DNA from: Rodentibacter pneumotropicus DSM 21403
GTDB lineage: Bacteria > Pseudomonadota > Gammaproteobacteria > Enterobacterales > Pasteurellaceae
Assembly: GCF_000379905.1 (NCBI RefSeq)
Contig: NZ_KB904048.1
Coordinates: 1 to 36,378, forward strand
Reading direction: 5' to 3'
Length of the DNA stretch: 36,378 bases
Part shown: one piece after another, positions 18,249 through 25,067 of the stretch
How positions within the stretch are numbered: position 1 is the stretch's first letter
How the letters are laid out: the number at the start of each line of letters is the position of its first letter
Position numbers and translations under genes: made by a program
Notes under the pieces: generated by a model
What the model saw: only the letters and a program-made list of their open reading frames with translations
Told to the model about the DNA's origin: nothing
Databases searched by the model: none

Positions 18249-20384
18249 CTAGCTTAATATAGATTGATAATTAGGGTTGTGGAGATTCTCTAGTGTGTCT
18301 GCAACTCTTAATTTCCCTTCAGTTACATTAACAGCAAAAGAGGACATCTCGTCCACTAACTTAGCAAGATCAACAATGACATCATTTCCTATTTGTAAAT
18401 TCTCTATTTTATTGAACTTCCTAGTTTCATATCTTCGCTTAAAACCACCTCTCCAACGAGTAGTCATTTTGTCAAATTCTTTTATTAAAATACTCTCATT
18501 ACTTTGAGAAAAAGAAATGCGTAAATCCATGTTTACTTTAGCAAAGAGAATATCTCTTCCATAAAAAGATTCATCAAAATAAATTTTATCATTGCCAGCT
18601 TCATCGTAGATTGTATCATTGCCAATAGCTCCAGAGAAATAATAAACATCACTACCACTTTTTCCCTCAAGATGATTATTTTTACTGTTTCCTTGTAAAA
18701 AATCTTTTCCAATATCTCCTATAAGTGTTGTACTCTCTGAAGAAGACAATACTTTTTTATCATACAATTCATACTTAACAATATTCTTCACTTGATTATT
18801 TTTAATAATATCAAGAATATCATCGTAATTTAAGTAGTGACCACTATGAAAATTAATATTAATGCTTTTATTAAAATAATCATATTTTTTGGATAACCTT
18901 CTTTTTTTATAACCTCGATCTATAGAAACTGAGGCATTAGTATCAATGAAAGATAATGTTAGTTTATTATTTTCTAGTTTAAAGTAGGTTTTTTCAAGTT
19001 CAATTCCCTTTCCAAGTATAATTTTATCACTTCCTTTGCTATCTATAATGGTGTCATTTCCATCATTAAAATTGAATTTATAAATATCATCGCCCTCTCC
19101 TCCTTCTAGATAATCATCGCCTTTTCCTCCTTCTAATATATCATTACCCTTTCCCCCAAAAAGTTTATCGTTACCTAAATCACCAAATAAGGTATCATTT
19201 CCATTATTACCATAAAGAATATTATTCCCACTATTTCCCTTAAGAATATTATCACCATTATTTCCAGTAATAGTCGAATTCCTATTCCCTGATAATTGGG
19301 CGTTTCTAATATATTCTGGTAAATTTATATCACCACTTGCTGATAAATAATGATCTTTAGTCAGAGCATAAAGTTCTCCATATTTGTTAAATAGGCTTTT
19401 ATCTGTAAGTAATTCAGATATATTAAATTTATCAGAAAAGTAACCTGTGGCTGTGGATAATAGAACAGAGGCGATTTTAAATGCTCTAGGTGCAGGAGAT
19501 AGATTAAAAATTATAACCACTAATTTGGAAATAATTTGTGCAGCTTTGAAACCAACTAATTCTTCTAATGCATTTCTAGTAAAACTCTCTAACTTTGACC
19601 AATCACCCTCAACATAACCTTTTTTAAGATCATCAACAAATTCAGAGTAAGTGAGTGTTTTACCAATTAATCCTAATCTTGTTGAAAAAATATTTTTTAT
19701 TTCCGTAGCTGTTTTTAACGCTTCAGCTTCAGAAAGTCTGCCTGCTTTTTGTAGGGCTTCTCTATATTTGTTGTCATCTTTTATGATACCCTTTAGCACA
19801 TTTTCTGAAATACTTATGGTATCTTTAATTTTCCCAATAGAATCTGTATTTTGGTTATTTGATGGGGTATTCTTTACTGTTTTTGATAGTTCCTCAACCA
19901 CACGAAAACTGCCTTTTAAACTATCCAGATTTCCATTGTTGGCATTTAATAACTCTTGAGCAGTCATAGTTCTCGCTACAGTACCCGGATTATCATTTTT
20001 GAGAAATACGTCATCAGCGACATCAAACCCAATAAAAATATAGCGTTCACCTGTTTTGCTATCATAGCCTCCGACAATAATTCCATTGTTATCCCGACTA
20101 TCAAAAATAATTGTTTTCCCTTCTCTCACTTCAGCTAAGAGATATTTCTTTCCTTTAACTAAATAAGCAATATACGTGCGATCTCCTTTAGATAAAGTCC
20201 AAAACTGAAATGTATCTCTCGTTGATAATGTGAGCTCCTTAAATTTTATTTTTCTCCGACTACGGTTAGTATCATAGCTATCAGAATCCCTTCCATCAGA
20301 ACCTCTTTTGATATCAGAATCCCATCCGGTATAGCTATTACTATCCGCCGTGACGGTAATTTCATCTAAATATTCAGTGCCCAT
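18249..20384 (-). CDS. RTX exoprotein with a colicin-like pore-forming domain (putative T1SS bacteriocin)
   Basis: 711 aa, no Sec signal. Residues 1-45 are polar. 45-135 are beta-rich and unrecognised. About 165-325 look like a colicin pore-forming domain: amphipathic helices, GYVEGDW (256-262), a hydrophobic hairpin (about 275-316) and DKF (318-320). Colicin Ia has GYETGNW and DDKF, with nearly the same spacing (59 versus 56 residues from W to the D of DKF). Residues 374-437 hold seven RTX nonapeptides (GGKGNDILE type) and 555-600 hold weaker ones. The last 60 or so residues should carry the type I export signal. AAGGAG precedes the ATG. The candidate immunity gene and HlyB/HlyD genes follow, and there is no hlyC. 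It is AT-rich with no uptake sequence. RTX and export are secure; the colicin assignment rests on motif and spacing by eye. Confidence 0.85.
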   Translation of the reverse strand: MGTEYLDEITVTADSNSYTGWDSDIKRGSDGRDSDSYDTNRSRRKIKFKELTLSTRDTFQFWTLSKGDRTYIAYLVKGKKYLLAEVREGKTIIFDSRDNNGIIVGGYDSKTGERYIFIGFDVADDVFLKNDNPGTVARTMTAQELLNANNGNLDSLKGSFRVVEELSKTVKNTPSNNQNTDSIGKIKDTISISENVLKGIIKDDNKYREALQKAGRLSEAEALKTATEIKNIFSTRLGLIGKTLTYSEFVDDLKKGYVEGDWSKLESFTRNALEELVGFKAAQIISKLVVIIFNLSPAPRAFKIASVLLSTATGYFSDKFNISELLTDKSLFNKYGELYALTKDHYLSASGDINLPEYIRNAQLSGNRNSTITGNNGDNILKGNSGNNILYGNNGNDTLFGDLGNDKLFGGKGNDILEGGKGDDYLEGGEGDDIYKFNFNDGNDTIIDSKGSDKIILGKGIELEKTYFKLENNKLTLSFIDTNASVSIDRGYKKRRLSKKYDYFNKSININFHSGHYLNYDDILDIIKNNQVKNIVKYELYDKKVLSSSESTTLIGDIGKDFLQGNSKNNHLEGKSGSDVYYFSGAIGNDTIYDEAGNDKIYFDESFYGRDILFAKVNMDLRISFSQSNESILIKEFDKMTTRWRGGFKRRYETRKFNKIENLQIGNDVIVDLAKLVDEMSSFAVNVTEGKLRVADTLENLHNPNYQSILS
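19074..19265 (-). repeat. Seven tandem RTX nonapeptide repeats
   Basis: Encodes residues 374-437: GNNGDNILK, GNSGNNILY, GNNGNDTLF, GDLGNDKLF, GGKGNDILE, GGKGDDYLE and GGEGDDIYK. The consensus GGxGxDxUx binds calcium and folds outside the cell after type I export. The first repeats are degenerate (Asn in place of Asp), and the last three are close to consensus. Confidence 0.93.
19410..19892 (-). other. Segment encoding the colicin-like pore-forming domain
   Basis: Encodes about residues 165-325 of the RTX protein. The order is helix-rich polar region, GYxxGxW, Glu-containing amphipathic helix (LESFTRNALEELVG), hydrophobic hairpin with a Pro-containing turn (NLSPAPR), then GYFSDKF. In colicins the hydrophobic hairpin inserts into the inner membrane of the target cell and the channel depolarises it. 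Here the domain is internal rather than C-terminal, because an RTX export module follows it. Confidence 0.6.
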
Positions 20385-20408
20385 ATTTTTCTCCTTAATA
20401 TAAGAAAT

Positions 20409-20426
20409 TTTTTCAATTTTGAAAAA
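20409..20426 (-). repeat. Perfect 18-bp palindrome ahead of the toxin ribosome site
   Basis: TTTTTCAA-TT-TTGAAAAA, arms of 8 bp, about 15-20 nt upstream of the toxin Shine-Dalgarno. It could be a regulator site or could affect ribosome access. The function is not shown. Confidence 0.5.
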
Positions 20427-20462
20427 CTATCTCCCATAACTTGGATTGATAGCTTCTATTTA

Positions 20463-20490
20463 GATAGATGATTAAGGTTAATCATTTATC
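20463..20490 (-). promoter_or_regulatory. 28-bp near-perfect palindrome, candidate operator
   Basis: GATAGATGATTAA-GG-TTAATCATTTATC: 12 of 13 base pairs match between arms, separated by 2 bp. The 2-nt spacer is too short for an RNA loop, so a dimeric DNA-binding regulator is more likely than a hairpin. It partly recalls Fur-type AT-rich sites (GATAAATGATTAA) but is not a clear Fur box. It lies about 80-105 nt upstream of the toxin start codon. Confidence 0.5.
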
Positions 20491-20690
20491 AGGAAATTCA
20501 TTAATACGACAATTTACAGACATATTTTGTATACCTGATTTCCTTTGTTACAAAAAATTAGCAATAATATATTACTGCTTTATTTACTCAGCAACAATCC
20601 AAAACCCGCAGAGTACCCACAAAATAAGAAGAGAAGAATCTTTGTATAGAAACAAAGATAAAAAGAATAGAAATATAAAACTAGGAGCTG

Positions 20691-20718
20691 ACTATAAATC
20701 TATTGTTAATTAAATCAA
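20691..20718 (-). promoter_or_regulatory. Candidate CRP-dependent promoter of the toxin operon
   Basis: Minus-strand TTGATT (20713-20718), 16-bp spacer, TATAGT (20691-20696). The implied start near 20684 puts the CRP site centre at about -60, a class I position, and gives a leader of about 300 nt before the toxin. An alternative -10, TTTAAT at 20709-20714, would put the site at -41.5. Neither is proven. Confidence 0.45.
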
Positions 20719-20732
20719 TTAAATTTTCATAA

Positions 20733-20754
20733 AACTGTGACTCTCATCACAATA
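20733..20754 (-). promoter_or_regulatory. CRP-binding site upstream of the toxin operon
   Basis: TGTGA (20736-20740), six bases, TCACA (20747-20751): both half-sites match the CRP consensus core exactly. The only gene start it can serve is the toxin, since cysE ends at 20789 reading toward it and no plus-strand gene follows nearby. Confidence 0.65.
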
Positions 20755-20788
20755 AATTTACATCCACGTAACATTTAATCCCTCTCAT

Positions 20789-21586
20789 TTAAATATTCAA
20801 ATGCATCCCATCGTCAATGAAATATTGGTTCATTTCAAATGCCGGTTTAGCGGCTTTGTCTTTGCCGATAATGCGTGCAGGCACACCGGCGGCGGTGGCA
20901 TATTCCGGTACAGGTTGAAGCACTACGGAATTTGCGCCGATTTTGGCGTATTTGCCTACTTCAATATTACCGAGGATTTTTGCTCCTGCACCAATCATTA
21001 CGCCTTCCCGCACTTTCGGGTGGCGATCACCGGATTCTTTGCCCGTTCCGCCTAAGGTAACACCTTGTAGAATAGAAACATCATTTTCAATCACCGAGGT
21101 TTCTCCTACCACAATGCCCGTGGCATGGTCAAACATAATACCGTGACCAATTTTTGCGGCGGGGTGGATATCCACATCAAAAGCCACGGAAATTTGGTTT
21201 TGTAAATAAAGAGCCAATGCCTTACGATTTTGTTTCCATAAATAATGGGTGATTCTATAACTTTGAATGGCGTGGAATCCTTTCAAATAGAGTAATGGTG
21301 TGGACCACAATTCCACAGCAGGATCGCGTTGTCGCACAGCTTTAATATCACAAGCGGCGTAATCAATTATAGACGGTTCTGCTAAATAGGCTTCTTCAAT
21401 GATTTCACGTAGAGAAATCGCCGGCATAATTGGGTTGGCTAGTTTATTGGCGAGCAAATAACTTAATGCACTTCCCAGATTTTGGTGTTTTAAAATCGTA
21501 GAATGAAAAAAGCTCGCAAGCATGGGCTCGTGCTCTGCCAATGTTTTCGCTTCTTGACGAATATATTGCCATACTTCTAATGTCAT
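20789..21586 (-). CDS. cysE: Serine O-acetyltransferase
   Basis: Transfers acetyl from acetyl-CoA to L-serine, the first step of cysteine synthesis, and is feedback-inhibited by cysteine; cytoplasmic hexamer. 265 aa, close to H. influenzae and E. coli CysE. An N-terminal helical domain (about 1-140) is followed by left-handed beta-helix hexapeptide repeats. These include DIHPAAKIGHGIMFDHATGIVVGE with the catalytic Asp/His pair, and GGTGKESGDRHPKV. The C-terminal tail (about 245-265, ending DDGMHLNI) is the part that binds cysteine and cysteine synthase in homologues. AAGGAG precedes the ATG, 9 nt after the gpsA stop. Last gene of yibN-secB-gpsA-cysE. Confidence 0.97.
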   Translation of the reverse strand: MTLEVWQYIRQEAKTLAEHEPMLASFFHSTILKHQNLGSALSYLLANKLANPIMPAISLREIIEEAYLAEPSIIDYAACDIKAVRQRDPAVELWSTPLLYLKGFHAIQSYRITHYLWKQNRKALALYLQNQISVAFDVDIHPAAKIGHGIMFDHATGIVVGETSVIENDVSILQGVTLGGTGKESGDRHPKVREGVMIGAGAKILGNIEVGKYAKIGANSVVLQPVPEYATAAGVPARIIGKDKAAKPAFEMNQYFIDDGMHLNI

Positions 21587-21595
21587 TTTTTCTCC

Positions 21596-22600
21596 TTATT
21601 CGCCTTTTCGCTCACGCCCAAGTAAACTGCGAACTACATCTTGTGCATTTTTACCACAAAAGAGAATTTGATAAATTTGCTCTGTAATTGGCATTTCAAC
21701 ACCTTGACGTTGAGCCAGTAAATAAGCCTCTTTTGTATTGTAAAAACCTTCTACCACCTGCCCGATATTTTCCATTGCCGTTTGTGCATTCAATCCTTCG
21801 CCCAACATGAGCCCAAAACGGCGATTGCGTGATTGATTGTCGGTACAGGTTAAGACGAGATCTCCCAAACCGGACATTCCCATAAAGGTATTGGGATTCG
21901 CTCCTAACGACACCCCTAATCGGCTGATTTCTGCAATACCTCGGGTAATTAATGCGGTGCGTGCGTTAGCACCAAATCCCATACCATCAGAAATACCGGC
22001 ACCAATTGCAATCACATTTTTAATCGCCCCGCCAAGTTGCACACCTATCATATCTGTATTGACATACACGCGAAAATGTTTGCTGCAATGAATCCGAGCC
22101 TGAAACTCAAGGGCAAATTGTTCATTATTGGAGGCGAGGGTAATCGCTGTTGGTAAGCCTTGCGCAAGTTCCTTGGCAAAGGTAGGACCGGAGAGCACAG
22201 CAAGGGGATAATTCGTTCCCAGTTGCTCTTCCGCAACGGTTTGTAAAAGCCGTCCGGTGTTTCGTTCCAGCCCTTTGGTTGCCCAAATGAGACGATGATG
22301 AGGTTGTAAGTGCGGTCGAATTTTAGTGAGAATTTCATTAAAGGCATGGCTTGGCACAACAATTAAAATATCTTGTGAACGATGGAGCGCTTGTGCCAAA
22401 TCAGGTTCTAAGTGTAATTCTTCAGGAAAAACAATATCGGGCAAGAAACGGCGATTTTGACGCTCAAGCTGCATTTGCTCAATGTGTGTAGGATGATGCC
22501 CCCAAAGATAAGTCGGGGATCCATTACGTGAGAAAGAAATTGCCAATGCCGTGCCATAGGAGCCGGCACCAAGTACAGTGATAGGTGATTGAGGTTGCAT
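21596..22600 (-). CDS. gpsA: Glycerol-3-phosphate dehydrogenase [NAD(P)+]
   Basis: Reduces dihydroxyacetone phosphate to sn-glycerol 3-phosphate for phospholipid synthesis; cytoplasmic. 334 aa from the ATG at 22600, chosen for the GGGGGA just ahead; a TTG 12 bases upstream would lie on that site. Features are the nucleotide-binding [10 protein letters not shown] (11-20), the conserved [16 protein letters not shown], the catalytic Lys in [13 protein letters not shown], and the substrate loop ARTALITRG. The order secB-gpsA-cysE is the same as in E. coli. Confidence 0.96.
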   Translation of the reverse strand: MQPQSPITVLGAGSYGTALAISFSRNGSPTYLWGHHPTHIEQMQLERQNRRFLPDIVFPEELHLEPDLAQALHRSQDILIVVPSHAFNEILTKIRPHLQPHHRLIWATKGLERNTGRLLQTVAEEQLGTNYPLAVLSGPTFAKELAQGLPTAITLASNNEQFALEFQARIHCSKHFRVYVNTDMIGVQLGGAIKNVIAIGAGISDGMGFGANARTALITRGIAEISRLGVSLGANPNTFMGMSGLGDLVLTCTDNQSRNRRFGLMLGEGLNAQTAMENIGQVVEGFYNTKEAYLLAQRQGVEMPITEQIYQILFCGKNAQDVVRSLLGRERKGE

Positions 22601-22653
22601 TATTTCCCCCAAAAATAAAGGGCAAGCCTAAACTTACCCTTTTTTATCAAGAA

Positions 22654-23166
22654 TTAATGTTGAGTTTCTTTCGTTTCTTCAGCTTGGGCATTTCCTGCTT
22701 CTTGCTGACGATTCATATATTCAATGAACAAGGCATCAAAGTTCACCGGAGAAAGATTTAATGCCGGGAATGTACCACGATTCACTAAGCTTGAAACCAA
22801 TTCACGAGCATAAGGGAACAACATATTCGGGCATTGTGAGGTTAAACAATGTGCCATTTGAACATCTTCTAAACCGCTAATGGTGAATACGCCGGCTTGT
22901 TTTACTTCACAGATAAAAGCAAGATCACCGGAATCCTCCATAGTGGTTTCAACGGTGATATTTAAAGTGACTTCGTATAAATCATCACCTAATTGCACGG
23001 TTTCTGTGTTTAAATCGAAACCTAATTTTGGTTTCCATTCTTGATGAAAAATATGGGGAAGATTCGGTGCTTCAAAAGACACATCTTTGACGTAAATACG
23101 CTGAATCTGTAATACGGCTTGAGATTCTTCCGCTGCCACTTCAGGTTGTTGGTTTTGTTCTGACAT
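22654..23166 (-). CDS. secB: Protein-export chaperone SecB
   Basis: Cytoplasmic tetrameric chaperone that keeps preproteins unfolded and passes them to SecA. 170 aa with the family stretch [16 protein letters not shown] (about 25-40), the conserved [32 protein letters not shown] (split across the third strand and main helix), and an acidic Gln/Glu-rich tail. AAGGAAC precedes the ATG. Lies between yibN and gpsA as in E. coli, but without grxC between yibN and secB. Confidence 0.97.
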   Translation of the reverse strand: MSEQNQQPEVAAEESQAVLQIQRIYVKDVSFEAPNLPHIFHQEWKPKLGFDLNTETVQLGDDLYEVTLNITVETTMEDSGDLAFICEVKQAGVFTISGLEDVQMAHCLTSQCPNMLFPYARELVSSLVNRGTFPALNLSPVNFDALFIEYMNRQQEAGNAQAEETKETQH

Positions 23167-23178
23167 AATGTTGTTCCT

Positions 23179-23625
23179 TTATTTATGTTTTTTAACGATA
23201 GGTAAATTTGCGCCCATCCAAGCGGAAATCCCTTCTTTTAATATATAAACGCGTGCAAAGCCTTGTTTCACGAGTAATGCTGCGGATGCCGGAGCCGAAA
23301 CACCATTGACATCCACCAAAACTAATGGTTTTTCTTTATGTTGTTCAATTTTACCGAGGTTGGCATTTTTGATATCGCTTGGAAGTAAATTGATGCTATT
23401 AATGATATGACCGCGTTGGAATTCATCTAAGGTACGAAGATCGATCACAACGGCATCTTCATTGTTGATTAAACGAATCACTTCAGGGTGTGGGATGACT
23501 TTAAATTTTTCTGTTGCAGATTTGAAAAAGGTGTAAATCACCATAGCCAAAATCGCAAACCAAGAAACGGTTAATAAGGTGTGTTTTTGTGCAAATTGAA
23601 TTGCATCAGGCAGAAACTCTTGCAT
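23179..23625 (-). CDS. yibN: Membrane-anchored rhodanese-like protein YibN
   Basis: 148 aa with one N-terminal membrane helix (about 14-32) and a cytoplasmic rhodanese-like domain. [15 protein letters not shown] and INLLPSDIK are the usual rhodanese landmarks. The active-site loop reads [11 protein letters not shown], with Asp where the catalytic Cys of sulfurtransferases would be, so sulfur transfer is unlikely. E. coli YibN, as I recall it, also lacks this Cys. YibN has been tied to protein export and membrane insertion in E. coli; its position before secB fits. It is first in the operon, with a good promoter upstream. Confidence 0.88.
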   Translation of the reverse strand: MQEFLPDAIQFAQKHTLLTVSWFAILAMVIYTFFKSATEKFKVIPHPEVIRLINNEDAVVIDLRTLDEFQRGHIINSINLLPSDIKNANLGKIEQHKEKPLVLVDVNGVSAPASAALLVKQGFARVYILKEGISAWMGANLPIVKKHK

Positions 23626-23673
23626 TGTTGTCTCAATATAATGTTAGTTAAATTTAGGCTGAAATAGGGCTTA

Positions 23674-23702
23674 AGTATAACCGCACTTTAGTTTTCTTTC
23701 AA
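23674..23702 (-). promoter_or_regulatory. Promoter of yibN-secB-gpsA-cysE
   Basis: Minus-strand TTGAAA (23697-23702), 17-bp spacer, TATACT (23674-23679): near-consensus sigma-70. A USS copy (AAGTGCGGT) lies inside the spacer. The predicted start is about 40 bases upstream of the yibN ATG. Confidence 0.72.
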
Positions 23703-23756
23703 AAAAATTCTAAAAAGAATAAGAGGCTGTTGAAAGCTTATTCAATTACAAATTGT

Positions 23757-23778
23757 TTTTGTGATCGTGATCATAAAT
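23757..23778 (+). promoter_or_regulatory. CRP-like site upstream of ansB
   Basis: TGTGA-TCGTGA-TCATA (23760-23775) keeps one perfect CRP half-site and a near-match to the other. E. coli ansB is co-activated by CRP and FNR. The -10 box is unclear here (TATTTA at 23801 or TATGAT at 23788), so the exact spacing is not set. Confidence 0.5.
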
Positions 23779-23861
23779 TTCTCTTTTTATGATTCCATCC
23801 TATTTAATTTAGTTGGAAGATAACAAGGTGTTTTATTTTTATTATTCCTATGGAGTTTCCT

Positions 23862-24911
23862 ATGAAATTAAACAAATTGGTGTTTTCTTTGTTACTAAGT
23901 TTTGGAGTTTCTGCAGCGGATGCGACAGAATTGCCAAATATTACTATTCTCGCGACAGGCGGTACGATTGCCGGCAGTGGGCAAAGTGCGGTTAATTCTG
24001 CCTATAAAGCCGGACAACTTAATATTGATACATTAATTGATGCGGTACCGGAAATGAAAAATATCGCCAATATCAAAGGTGAACAAATTGTGAAAATCGG
24101 TTCACAAGATATGAATGATGAGGTCTGGTTAAAGCTTGCTAAGGCGATTAATGCGCAATGTAAAGATACCGATGGTTTTGTGATTACACATGGTACCGAT
24201 ACCATGGAAGAAACCGCCTATTTCTTAGATCTCACGGTAAAATGTGAAAAACCGGTTGTTCTTGTAGGGGCGATGCGTCCAGCTACAGAAAAAAGTGCGG
24301 ACGGTCCATTAAATTTATATAACGCCGTCGTTGTTGCAACAGATAAAAAATCTGCCGGTCGTGGTGTGCTTGTTGCGATGAATAATGAGGTTCTTGGTGC
24401 ACGTGATGTCACGAAAACCAGTACAACCGCCGTGCAAACATTCCATTCACCAAATTTTGGTGCATTAGGCTATATTCATAACAGTAAAGTTGATTATGAA
24501 CGTTCGCCGGAAAGCAAACATACGGTAAACACACCATTTGATGTGGAAAAATTAGACAGTTTACCAAAAGTGGGGATTGTTTATGCCTATTCTAATGCGC
24601 CAATTGAGCCGCTAAATGCATTGTTGGACGCGGGCTACCAAGGTATTGTTACGGCAGGGGTCGGGAATGGTAATCTGAATACCGCCCATTTGGAACGCTT
24701 AGAAAAAGCAGTAAAAGATGGCGTGTCTGTTGTGCGTTCTTCTCGAGTGCCGACGGGCTATACTACACGTGATGCAGAAGTGGATGATTCTCAATATGGT
24801 TTTGTGGCTTCAGGTACCTTAAATCCACAAAAAGCACGCGTGTTATTACAACTCGCTTTAACACAAACCAAAGATCCAAAAGTTATTCAGCAATACTTTG
24901 AAGATTTCTAA
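23862..24911 (+). CDS. ansB: Periplasmic L-asparaginase II
   Basis: Hydrolyses asparagine to aspartate and ammonia in the periplasm. In anaerobic cells the aspartate feeds fumarate respiration. 349 aa from the ATG at 23862, which has GGAG 8 nt ahead. A signal peptide (KLNKLVFSLLLSFGVSAADA, cut about residue 21) is followed by the first active-site motif ATGGTIAG with the nucleophile Thr (32) and the second motif THGTDTMEET (109-118). AMRPATEKSADGPLNL and the C-terminal VVRSSRVPTGYTT are typical of type II enzymes. It lies directly upstream of the C4-dicarboxylate antiporter gene dcuB, an arrangement shared with H. influenzae, which makes metabolic sense: asparagine to aspartate to fumarate/succinate exchange. 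Confidence 0.96.
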   Translation: MKLNKLVFSLLLSFGVSAADATELPNITILATGGTIAGSGQSAVNSAYKAGQLNIDTLIDAVPEMKNIANIKGEQIVKIGSQDMNDEVWLKLAKAINAQCKDTDGFVITHGTDTMEETAYFLDLTVKCEKPVVLVGAMRPATEKSADGPLNLYNAVVVATDKKSAGRGVLVAMNNEVLGARDVTKTSTTAVQTFHSPNFGALGYIHNSKVDYERSPESKHTVNTPFDVEKLDSLPKVGIVYAYSNAPIEPLNALLDAGYQGIVTAGVGNGNLNTAHLERLEKAVKDGVSVVRSSRVPTGYTTRDAEVDDSQYGFVASGTLNPQKARVLLQLALTQTKDPKVIQQYFEDF

Positions 24912-24921
24912 CTTGACAAGT

Positions 24922-24953
24922 GAAAAGTGCGGTGGAAAATAACCGCACTTTTC
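24922..24953 (+). terminator. ansB terminator (inverted USS pair)
   Basis: GAAAAGTGCGGT (24922-24933) and its complement (24942-24953), a 12-bp stem with an 8-nt loop, 11 bases behind the ansB stop. Both arms contain the uptake sequence core. The following T-run is short. Confidence 0.75.
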
Positions 24954-24972
24954 GTATAAGAGACAGCGTTTC

Positions 24973-25014
24973 TTGATCTAAATTATAGAATCCGTACCTA
25001 TTTGTTGCTATATT
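24973..25014 (+). promoter_or_regulatory. dcuB promoter with FNR-like site
   Basis: TTGAT-CTAA-ATTAT (24973-24986) has one perfect FNR half-site and a weaker one. TATATT (25009-25014) is the -10 candidate, which sets the start near 25021 and the FNR-site centre at -41.5, the class II position. Anaerobic FNR control of dcuB is established in E. coli. Confidence 0.6.
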
Positions 25015-25067
25015 GGCGGCGGTTTCTATAGCAATATAACAGTTTATTCTTTAACTTAGGGGGCAAT

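Larger units (their letters stand above)
20385..20788 (-). other. 404-bp leader and control region of the toxin operon
   Basis: No gene is called. Read toward the toxin it holds a CRP site (20733-20754), a promoter candidate (20691-20718), an 18-bp imperfect palindrome (20561-20578), a 28-bp near-perfect palindrome (20463-20490), a perfect 8-bp-arm palindrome with 2-nt spacer (20409-20426), and the toxin ribosome site. A 13-codon frame (ATG at 20523) is too short to judge. A plus-strand frame at 20468-20713 lacks coding character. No terminator is obvious behind cysE, so read-through from the cysE operon is possible. Confidence 0.55.

Noticed and set aside
18249..20384. Classical RTX haemolysin/leukotoxin
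   Set aside because: The protein is shorter than typical RTX cytolysins, lacks a partner hlyC, and its hydrophobic part looks like a colicin hairpin rather than the RTX multi-helix N-terminal region.
20468..20713. 81-codon plus-strand frame in the toxin control region
   Set aside because: No ribosome site or domain, and it overlaps the palindrome and promoter candidates of the toxin operon.
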